Source: an uncultured Prevotella sp.
GTDB lineage: Bacteria > Bacteroidota > Bacteroidia > Bacteroidales > Bacteroidaceae
Assembly: GCA_900768785.1 (NCBI GenBank)
Contig: CAAGEG010000119.1
Span: 1 to 5,176 of the forward strand
DNA length: 5,176 bases
Direction of reading: 5' to 3'
Shown piece by piece: positions 1-5,176 of the stretch (position 1 is its first letter; each line of letters begins with the position of its first letter). Under the pieces are notes generated by a model. It did no database searches. It was not told the origin of the DNA and saw only the letters and a program-made list of their open reading frames with translations. The translations under genes and the position numbers were made by a program.

Positions 1-13
1 ATTTCCGACGGCG

Positions 14-54
14 CTGCCGCCGGTTACTATGAAGTATAGCCTTACAGGCTTAAA
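14..54 (+). repeat. Dispersed intergenic repeat, copy A
   Basis: This stretch closely matches 4721-4760 in the same orientation. Both begin CTGCCGsCGGTTACT (14 of 15 bases identical) and both end with AGGCTT plus an A-rich run, with a more diverged middle. Copy A contains a small perfect hairpin at 38-50, AGCCT-TAC-AGGCT, and a second at 9-22, CGGCG-CTGC-CGCCG. The two copies lie on either side of the large gene and its small partner, outside any convincing CDS. I infer a short dispersed repeat or structured RNA element. No transposase or target-site duplication is visible, so I do not call it a mobile element. Confidence 0.5.
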
Positions 55-250
55 CCAATAAACTAAAAACCTGTTAAACCCTTCCAAAGGAATAAACCGT
101 TAAACTAATAAACCGTTAAACCCTTCCAAAGGAATAAACCGTTAAACTAATAAACCGTTAAACCCTTACGCAGGAATAAACCGTTAAACTAATAAACTGT
201 TACCCCCTTACACAGGAATAAACCGTTAAACCGTTAACCTAATAAACCTT
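51..250. repeat. 42-bp tandem repeat array (minisatellite)
   Basis: The period is exactly 42 bp. The CCC that opens the variable segment recurs at 79, 121, 163 and 205, and GGAATAAACCG recurs exactly at 89, 131, 173 and 215. Each unit has an inner duplication: GGAATAAACCGTTAAAC, then TAATAAACCGTTAAAC, then a 9-base variable piece (CCTTCCAAA in two units, CCTTACGCA and CCTTACACA in the others). The first copy (51-90) and the last (217-250) are degenerate. Although 42 is a multiple of three, the forward frames hit TAATAA and each reverse frame meets a stop inside the unit, so it is not a protein repeat. There are no unique spacers, so it is not CRISPR. It lies directly after the stop of the small gene at 260-427 and would form the 3' end of that mRNA unless transcription stops first. 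Confidence 0.85.
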
Positions 251-259
251 TATTCCGTT

Positions 260-427
260 TTAATAAGGTGTAAAGCCGCCTTCCGGTTTATTCCCTTCGG
301 TTGCATCGCCGCCATTGCCAAGACCCGTACCTTCATCAGAGCCGAGATTCGGGCTATAGGCTATAAACGATTCCGTCTGTATTGTATATGCCTCTATGAA
401 AGGCTTTATATATTCTTGTTTTTTCAT
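260..427 (-). CDS. Small Gly-rich peptide of Bacteroidales MKK-x-Y-IKP type, 55 aa, unknown function
   Basis: The ORF runs from ATG (425-427) to TAA (260-262) and encodes 55 residues. The N-terminus is MKKQEYIKPFIEAY, followed by a TES-F-IAYSPNLG stretch. The C-terminal half is acidic and very Gly-rich, with nine Gly between residues 29 and 51, a GLGNGG run at 35-40 and the end GGFTPY. I see no signal peptide, membrane segment or Cys. It starts 8 nt after the stop of the 1320-codon gene, with no terminator between, so co-transcription and possibly translational coupling are likely. From memory, small proteins with an MKKxYIKPxxEV-like head and a short Gly/Asp-rich tail are common and uncharacterised in Bacteroidales. 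I know of no assigned function. The regular residue pattern, the tight spacing and the family resemblance favour a real gene. A cleaved leader-plus-core peptide is one speculative reading. Confidence 0.75.
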   Translation of the reverse strand: MKKQEYIKPFIEAYTIQTESFIAYSPNLGSDEGTGLGNGGDATEGNKPEGGFTPY

Positions 428-435
428 CTCGATTG

Positions 436-3400
436 TTATTTCTTTATGAGTTTCTTTCCATTGGTTATATACAAACCTTTCTTCATTATCTTCACTTGTC
501 TGCCTTGCAGATCATAGATGCGGGCGTTTGTATTGTCGGTACCGACTCCGTTGATAACGCGGATGTCGGTGGTCGTGCCGTCGTCATGGATAATCGTAGC
601 CTGTCCTATTTCCGAATGAGTGCCTGACAATGACGACGCCTTGAACCAACAACGCAAGCCGTAAGACAATATCGGCGTGCCCGATACGGCACGATAGAAC
701 TTGTCGTCTTGCAGGAAGTAAGCGTTAAAGTCTTCCTCGCTCTCAACATAATTCAGCGTTGGTGAGCCTACCATAGTAAGTTTCATGGTATTGCCGTCGT
801 CAATAACGGTATTTTCCGTTAATGCCGTATAATCGTCCAATGTCATATTGTTCAATCCGAGAACTGAAACAGAAGGTATGTCATATATCTGTCCTGCTGC
901 TGATGGCTTGATGATATATGGTTTGTAAGCCTCAACACCTGAAGCGGTGATATCTTCAAATGTCATTTTATAAGTGTCAGTCGCTTCGTCGTAAGTTACC
1001 GAAGAGAGTTTTTCAACCACCACATCGTTGCCGAACGTCGCTTTCAATTGTTCGGAAGTCATAGCAAACGGCACACAAAGGGTGTTCCACTTACCGGCAT
1101 ACATCTTGCGGTACAACTTGACATTAGCGGTTGTGGAGCCTGTATATCCAATGAGTAATGACATCATAAATTCGTCTGACTCGTCAAAGAGGATATAATC
1201 TTTCAAAGTAATGGAATAATATCCGCTCGTTCCCGTTCCCTCTATAGCAGCATAGGCTGTGAAGGGCTTGGCTGTATGATTTCCAGAGTCAAAAGACAGC
1301 GTAGTTGCGCCGGCGATGTTACATTCCTTTGCAGAGAAAGCAAGGCTTTTGAATGTTCCGATAAGCGAGCTTGACTCGTCGGCTTTTTGCGGTTGACTAA
1401 CAACTTTACCGTGCATAAAGAGTTCTACATCACCCTCCGTTGTCGGGATATAGGCGATAAATGGTACTCCGGCAGGTACGGAGTCGCACTCTATAACATT
1501 CATGGAGTTGTATGTCGGTTGGTAACTGCCACATATCTTCAGTTTGCTACCGTCCGGCAAGTCGTCTTTTTTCACCTCGCAAGGCAGACAGAGGGTGTGC
1601 CAACCGTTGTTTTCAGCCTTGACGATATAGGACATGACTCCTATATGCTCTGTCGCTTCGGCATTTGGAGTGTATTTAAACTCTGTATCAGGGTCGAGTT
1701 TGCAATTCATGATACACTCTTTGCCGGAAGACGGAGAATATATAGCGATATTCGGTGTCATCATTAAAGGCAAATTAGCACCATCTTCCGATGTATAGTT
1801 CAATATAACGTTCTCGTCATATTTTGCCGAAGCATCTATATATGTGGCGTTACCATTGGGGTCGGTAACATTGTATATATGCGTGCCGCCTACCAATACC
1901 GGGTGGAAATATCCTTGATTATAATATCCGCCTAATTTTGTAGCCAATGTACGAAGCTCGCTCTCATCCTTAATTTCATATGGGCCCATAGGATAAGAAT
2001 AGTTTGCTTTTCCTATTCCTTGTTCAATACTATTGCAGAGCCAATAACTTTTATAATCGCTATAGTCATACCCCACAGCATAATCCCAACCTACGATACC
2101 ACCGACGTAATAAGTTTTAGCCGCACTTGGAAGTTTCACCAAGAGATCATCATCAACAGTATAATCAGCTTGTACAAAGCAGTAGTAGTTTTGCTTAAGG
2201 GTAGCTGCTGTAATACCACCGACATAAATATTGCCGAAAGATGTTGATGTTCCATCATACCTTAAACGCAAGTCACCGATAAAATATGATTTTTCTGTGG
2301 CTGATTCGTTATTACAAGCAATACCGGCAAGATAAGTATCGGTATCACCGCTTTGGGCAACCGCTTCCAATGTTCCGGTGGCGTAACAGAATTGTATTGT
2401 TGCACTACCTTGGTTAAGTATAGCTGCGGCACGTCCGTTTGTGCCTTTGTTTACTACATTAAGAAGTGTCAGATTCTTTATTGTACCGTTGGCATAATTG
2501 AACATGGCACCGTTTTCAAGGTGCATATTATAGATGTAATGACCGCCTCCGTCGAATGTTCCTTGGAAGTATTTAGACGAAGTACCGAAAGGAGTAAACG
2601 GTTCGTCGCTCATGTTGATATCGGCAGTAAGTTTGAAGTAAGAGGACTCTGTTGTGCCATAGTCCTTTTCGCTGATACCAATGGCAACGGCACGCAACTC
2701 TTCTTCGCTGCTTATCTGATATGGGTCTGAAGAGGTGCCGGAACCGGGAAGTGATATTACCGTACCGCCGCAGGCATACGGCAAGGGGTTACCGTTGCGG
2801 TCGCTTTCAACATCACTTAAAACGCCCCACACACCGTTATTAAAGAATGGTTTTGTAGCAGTGAAATCGGATGATTCGGAATGAGATTTTAATTCATTAT
2901 AATTTTTAGAATATGTCTCTGAATACGAGTGGTTGGTACCTCTCCATTTTGAACCCTTGTCAATAGCGGCGGCATTATTGACATAATAATGTACGTCTTC
3001 TAATTTATTGCTTGCACAATAATAACCTTCAGTGTCATTGAAAATGTAGCCTATACTCAAATATTCAAGAATACATATTCCCGGTTGATATCGATTATTA
3101 TGAGTGTTTAGATCTTCTTCTTCCAAATCATAACGAATCTCATTGGCTAACTGAATATTCAGGCATCTTGTCATATTGGGGACTGTAGAGTTATTGCCTC
3201 CGTAAGTCAAAACAAGTCCGGCAAAATATGCCGGAGCCGCTTTTATACGCCCATTAAGTTTGAAATTTCCATAGTTTACACAATCTTCCAATGTGCCCGA
3301 AGAAGATAAAGAAACCATCAAACCGCCAACTTGTACATTTGAAAGTGATGCGTAATCATCAGGTCCCTCAAAAATAAAATCTCCCAAGTTGGCACATTTG

Positions 3401-4398
3401 TACATATTGAGATTTGGGCTTGATCGTCCGACAATACCGCCAACCTTCAGATTTGAGAACCCTTTTGTATTATTGATAAATTGGATCTTATTGACACATG
3501 AATTTAATATAATTTCATCATTATAAGCATAACCTATCAATCCTCCGATAATACCGTTTGCCTCCACGCCCGTTGGGGTGCCGACAACGCTTATCTTACC
3601 CGTTGTCTTGCAATTGGTTAATGTTCTCACATAACTCCGATTCTTTGTTGCAATACCTATCATACCACCGACATGGTTATTTGAAAATGTGTGACCTTTA
3701 ATATGTACGTTGGTAGTGCAAGATGTAAACCAAGCGTTTGCTTGAGATTTACCTATCAGACCGCCGACAGTACATCCCGTTGTGAAAATATTTATAACGG
3801 AGTTCTCGATATGGCAGTTTTTCATTGTGTGATAATCACCGCGTCCGGCTAATAATCCGGCATACTCGACACCGTCATTAAGATTGATAAAGGCGTCTTT
3901 GATAGTGAGATTTTCAATCACACCGTCTTCAACGGAACCGAAGAGACCGCAATATTTTGTACCATTGGTATTGGAACTCATAAAAAGACCTCTTATAGAA
4001 TGACCGGCGCCGTTATAATGACCTTCAAAGTCATCATCCATTATTGTACCGTAGTCGCCAATGGGTTTCCATTCTATAGGAGTGCCATTAAATGAATAAG
4101 TACCTGCCTCAAAGTTTACGGTAAGATCATTGAGTACGATATCTTGAGTCTGTTGAAAATAATCGCCATCAAAATCTTTACCTTTTTCGCTTACAAGATA
4201 GGCAAGTGCCGCAAGATCCTTCGGCGTTGAAATGAGATAAGGATTGTCTTTAGAGCCTTTACCGCCGCTAAAATCGTCGTTGGGTTCCTCTGTCCAATAA
4301 GGCCAACCATCAAAAGCATTTATTGTACAAAAATTACCTCCCCCGAAAACAAATAACATCAGAAGGAGCACAATGGTGCTAAAACGGGATATTTTCAT
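436..4398 (-). CDS. Secreted GLUG-motif beta-helix surface protein with T9SS-like C-terminal tail, 1320 aa
   Basis: The start is well fixed: ATG at 4396-4398 has an in-frame TGA nine bases upstream and opens directly into a signal peptide (K2, R5, hydrophobic 8-20, possible cleavage after Ala28; C24 has no proper lipobox). Module 1 (about 45-420) opens with a DNPYLISTPKDLAALAYLVS segment, then an F-x-G-x-Y-x-G-x-G-H segment (124-133), then about eight GLUG-type rungs such as VGGLIG (211), VGGMIG (243), IGGLIG (284) and VGGIVG (319). Module 2 (about 552-795) repeats the layout: SSDPYQISSEEELRAVA, FQGTFDGGGHYI, then five weaker rungs. A remnant of a third opening sits at 803-824. Two related segments follow, with WHTLCLPC (933) and WNTLCVPF (1104). 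The tail has NARIYDLQGRQV (1291-1302) and ends KGLYITNGKKLIKK, resembling Por/T9SS C-terminal sorting domains. GLUG rungs are expected to form a right-handed beta-helix. The role is probably adhesin-like or surface binding; no catalytic motif was recognised. T9SS export is inferred. Confidence 0.9.
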   Translation of the reverse strand: MKISRFSTIVLLLMLFVFGGGNFCTINAFDGWPYWTEEPNDDFSGGKGSKDNPYLISTPKDLAALAYLVSEKGKDFDGDYFQQTQDIVLNDLTVNFEAGTYSFNGTPIEWKPIGDYGTIMDDDFEGHYNGAGHSIRGLFMSSNTNGTKYCGLFGSVEDGVIENLTIKDAFINLNDGVEYAGLLAGRGDYHTMKNCHIENSVINIFTTGCTVGGLIGKSQANAWFTSCTTNVHIKGHTFSNNHVGGMIGIATKNRSYVRTLTNCKTTGKISVVGTPTGVEANGIIGGLIGYAYNDEIILNSCVNKIQFINNTKGFSNLKVGGIVGRSSPNLNMYKCANLGDFIFEGPDDYASLSNVQVGGLMVSLSSSGTLEDCVNYGNFKLNGRIKAAPAYFAGLVLTYGGNNSTVPNMTRCLNIQLANEIRYDLEEEDLNTHNNRYQPGICILEYLSIGYIFNDTEGYYCASNKLEDVHYYVNNAAAIDKGSKWRGTNHSYSETYSKNYNELKSHSESSDFTATKPFFNNGVWGVLSDVESDRNGNPLPYACGGTVISLPGSGTSSDPYQISSEEELRAVAIGISEKDYGTTESSYFKLTADINMSDEPFTPFGTSSKYFQGTFDGGGHYIYNMHLENGAMFNYANGTIKNLTLLNVVNKGTNGRAAAILNQGSATIQFCYATGTLEAVAQSGDTDTYLAGIACNNESATEKSYFIGDLRLRYDGTSTSFGNIYVGGITAATLKQNYYCFVQADYTVDDDLLVKLPSAAKTYYVGGIVGWDYAVGYDYSDYKSYWLCNSIEQGIGKANYSYPMGPYEIKDESELRTLATKLGGYYNQGYFHPVLVGGTHIYNVTDPNGNATYIDASAKYDENVILNYTSEDGANLPLMMTPNIAIYSPSSGKECIMNCKLDPDTEFKYTPNAEATEHIGVMSYIVKAENNGWHTLCLPCEVKKDDLPDGSKLKICGSYQPTYNSMNVIECDSVPAGVPFIAYIPTTEGDVELFMHGKVVSQPQKADESSSLIGTFKSLAFSAKECNIAGATTLSFDSGNHTAKPFTAYAAIEGTGTSGYYSITLKDYILFDESDEFMMSLLIGYTGSTTANVKLYRKMYAGKWNTLCVPFAMTSEQLKATFGNDVVVEKLSSVTYDEATDTYKMTFEDITASGVEAYKPYIIKPSAAGQIYDIPSVSVLGLNNMTLDDYTALTENTVIDDGNTMKLTMVGSPTLNYVESEEDFNAYFLQDDKFYRAVSGTPILSYGLRCWFKASSLSGTHSEIGQATIIHDDGTTTDIRVINGVGTDNTNARIYDLQGRQVKIMKKGLYITNGKKLIKK

Positions 4399-4444
4399 AT
4401 TATAAAATCAAAAAAATTATAGTTAATACATTTAAATATCGCAA

Positions 4445-4475
4445 CAAAATTAATAAATATAAATAAATACGCAAA
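4445..4475 (-). promoter_or_regulatory. Bacteroidota sigma-ABfr type promoter for the GLUG gene
   Basis: Read on the minus strand, TTTG (4472-4475) is followed by 19 bases and then TAATTTTG (4445-4452). This is an exact match to the Bacteroidota consensus TTTG-N19-21-TAnnTTTG for the -33 and -7 elements. Transcription would start near 4438, giving a leader of about 40 nt before the ATG at 4398. The position and orientation fit the large gene, and the small downstream gene would share this transcript. Confidence 0.7.
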
Positions 4476-4482
4476 GAAAAGC

Positions 4483-4504
4483 CAATCTACAATCAATCTA
4501 CAAT
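4483..4504 (-). promoter_or_regulatory. Perfect tandem 11-bp direct repeat, possible operator
   Basis: Two exact head-to-tail copies of ATTGTAGATTG (minus strand) occupy 4494-4504 and 4483-4493. The proximal edge lies 7 bp upstream of the -33 TTTG, so the repeat covers about -45 to -66 from the predicted start. An 11-bp period puts both copies on the same helix face, and PhoB/OmpR-type regulators are known to bind such tandem repeats beside the -35 region. An activator site is therefore plausible. The regulator is unknown, and AT-rich DNA can yield such repeats by slippage. Confidence 0.4.
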
Positions 4505-4536
4505 TTATAAATATCTGATAATCATACGAGTTATAA

Positions 4537-4577
4537 GGGTAAATTTGCAAAATTAATTATATCTTCATATTTTACCC
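4537..4577. repeat. GGGTAAA / TTTACCC inverted repeat
   Basis: GGGTAAA at 4537-4543 is matched by its perfect complement TTTACCC at 4571-4577, with 27 AT-rich bases between. It lies about 100-140 bp upstream of the predicted transcription start of the large gene. It could be a protein-binding inverted repeat or a loose RNA stem. With only seven paired bases, chance is a real alternative. Confidence 0.2.
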
Positions 4578-4720
4578 ACCCCGCGAAGAAAACGTACGGA
4601 ATATATTAATTTTATTAATTCGCAGGGGAAATAGCACAAAAAAGAACCGTTTTAATAGGCTCTTATAAAGATATTGCCTTACAGGCAGATCGTTCGGAGG
4701 TTTATTCATATCCACCGTCT

Positions 4721-4760
4721 CTGCCGGCGGTTACTCATAGTGCAACCTTTCAGGCTTTAA
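4721..4760 (+). repeat. Dispersed intergenic repeat, copy B
   Basis: This is the second copy of the element at 14-54, in the same orientation: CTGCCGGCGGTTACT, a diverged middle, then CCTTTCAGGCTTTAA. Here the element runs directly into the long hairpin at 4753-4802, whereas copy A runs into the 42-bp tandem array. Its place between two genes on the same strand shows that the shared sequence is intergenic rather than a gene end. Confidence 0.5.
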
Positions 4761-4802
4761 TGTCCGCACGGATTACAAAATCCATGCGGACTAACTAAAG
4801 CC
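4753..4802 (-). terminator. Long hairpin downstream of the barrel gene, possible terminator
   Basis: The outer arms GGCTTTA (4753-4759) and TAAAGCC (4796-4802) pair perfectly over 7 bp. A 2-by-4-base internal loop follows, then a 13-bp inner stem (4762-4774 with 4779-4791) and a 4-base loop. On the minus strand the inner stem pairs fully with one G-U; on the plus strand the same position is a C-A mismatch, so the minus-strand RNA folds better. It lies about 70 nt after the barrel stop at 4873. No run of U follows on the minus strand, so it is not a classic intrinsic terminator. It may instead protect the 3' end or be a palindromic repeat. Confidence 0.45.
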
Positions 4803-4872
4803 GGAATTGTCAAGATATAGACAAAATATCTATGAAATCTAATAACCGATTGGGTGTTTATATTATTGTCTA

Positions 4873-5176
4873 TTAAAATTTCAAGTCAACACCTGCACCT
4901 ATCACACGGTTTGTACGTGTAAACGAATCGCTCACACGCGGAGAAACGGATGTAACACGGTCATAATCGGTATAGTTGGTTTGGAAATAAGCCACATTAA
5001 CCTTTACCTTTTCTGATATCTTGTAGCCGAAACCGAAACCGAAACTATAAGAATTGACTACAAACGACATGTCGTTCATATAATCATCAGTCATCTGATA
5101 ACGTGTAAGTTGCAATCCTCCGCTCACTTGAAGACGTTTTGTGACATCCCATTCAGCACCTCCGAGATATTCATTA
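4873..5176 (-). CDS. Outer-membrane beta-barrel protein, FadL/OmpP1-like, C-terminal part
   Basis: The reading frame is open from the window edge to TAA at 4873-4875. About 100 C-terminal residues are visible and the N-terminus lies beyond 5176. The GTG at 5125-5127 is an internal Val, because the frame continues upstream with codons reading EYLGGAEWDVTKRLQ. The sequence shows alternating polar/hydrophobic strands rich in aromatics and Gly (GGLQLTRYQM, NSYSFGFGFGYKI, VKVNVAYFQTNYTDY). It ends TNRVIGAGVDLKF, whose terminal Phe fits the beta-signal read by the BAM complex. The pattern of a DDYMNDMSF-like loop, then VNVAYF, then SFTRTNRVIG-GVD recalls Bacteroidales FadL/OmpP1/TodX-family transporters of hydrophobic compounds. 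The barrel assignment is firm; the exact family is less sure. A hairpin separates it from the GLUG gene, which has its own promoter, so they are probably not one operon. Confidence 0.75.
   Translation of the reverse strand, partial: NEYLGGAEWDVTKRLQVSGGLQLTRYQMTDDYMNDMSFVVNSYSFGFGFGYKISEKVKVNVAYFQTNYTDYDRVTSVSPRVSDSFTRTNRVIGAGVDLKF

Larger units (their letters stand above)
4399..4872. other. 474-bp intergenic region
   Basis: I see no protein-coding or tRNA gene on either strand here. From right to left it holds an AT-rich stretch after the barrel gene (4803-4872), a long hairpin (4753-4802), a dispersed-repeat copy (4721-4760), a mini-hairpin TGCCT-TAC-AGGCA (4675-4687), AT-rich DNA with a GGGTAAA/TTTACCC inverted repeat (4537-4577), a tandem 11-bp repeat (4483-4504), a promoter (4445-4475) and a leader of about 40 nt. 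The leader of the large gene has no Shine-Dalgarno sequence and is AT-rich before the ATG, as is usual in Bacteroidota. Confidence 0.75.

Noticed and set aside
1..39. Plus-strand frame reading ISDGAAAGYYEV then TAG, as if a gene ended here
   Set aside because: The same DNA recurs at 4721-4760 in an intergenic position in a context that does not keep this reading. Twelve codons at the window edge cannot be supported as a gene.
51..250. CRISPR array
   Set aside because: The repeats are contiguous, with no unique spacers of constant length; the variable 9-mers are near-identical, and no cas gene is present.
248..268. Terminator hairpin at the end of the small gene
   Set aside because: CCTTATT can pair with AATAAAGG only with a bulge and it overlaps the stop codon. 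It is too weak to call, although the following TTTATT is somewhat U-rich.
433..627. Plus-strand 64-codon frame
   Set aside because: It is opposite the C-terminal sorting tail of the large gene; the hydrophobic start is a by-product of the antisense of the tail's Lys/Asn-rich codons.
1387..2730. Plus-strand open frames at 1387-1767, 2020-2247 and 2353-2730
   Set aside because: They lie fully inside the well-supported minus-strand gene, encode no recognisable domains and have no promoter of their own.
4320..4335. Lipoprotein signal at Cys24 of the large protein
   Set aside because: The context GGNFC lacks the small residues and Leu of a lipobox, and a type I signal ending near INA fits better.
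4540..4547. Plus-strand promoter box TAAATTTG
   Set aside because: There is no TTTG at 19-21 bp upstream and no plus-strand gene follows.
4620..4760. tRNA or other known structured RNA gene
   Set aside because: There is no T-loop GGTTCGA motif, no acceptor-stem pairing and no match that I recognise.

Overview
The window looks like Bacteroidota chromosome, most likely order Bacteroidales (a gut or oral Prevotella-, Bacteroides- or Muribaculaceae-like lineage; I cannot resolve the genus). The reasons are a TTTG-N19-TAnnTTTG promoter with no Shine-Dalgarno sequence, a GLUG-type secreted beta-helix protein ending in a T9SS-like C-terminal tail, a FadL/OmpP1-like outer-membrane barrel C-terminus, and a small MKK-x-Y-IKP peptide of a type common in this order.

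All supported genes lie on the minus strand, so the layout reads right to left. At the right edge (4873-5176) is the last ~100 codons of an outer-membrane beta-barrel. Next is a 474-bp intergenic region (4399-4872). It holds a long 7+13 bp hairpin at the barrel gene's 3' side, a copy of a short dispersed repeat, AT-rich DNA, a perfect 11-bp tandem direct repeat and a textbook Bacteroidota promoter. That promoter drives a 1320-residue secreted protein (436-4398) with two GLUG-type beta-helix modules, two Trp-x-Thr-Leu-Cys modules and a sorting-type tail. Eight bases after its stop begins a 55-codon gene (260-427) for a Gly-rich acidic peptide. This gene is short enough to be missed by length-filtered gene callers, and it probably shares the mRNA.

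Immediately downstream is a 42-bp-period tandem array (about 51-250, just over four copies). It is non-coding in all frames checked. A second copy of the dispersed repeat follows at the left edge.

The most notable possibility is a two-gene unit, a large exported adhesin-like protein plus a tightly linked small peptide. It has its own promoter and a possible tandem operator, a repeat array in its 3' region, and related dispersed-repeat copies on both sides. The functions of both proteins are unproven. The export route (type IX secretion) and the coupling of the two genes are inferences.
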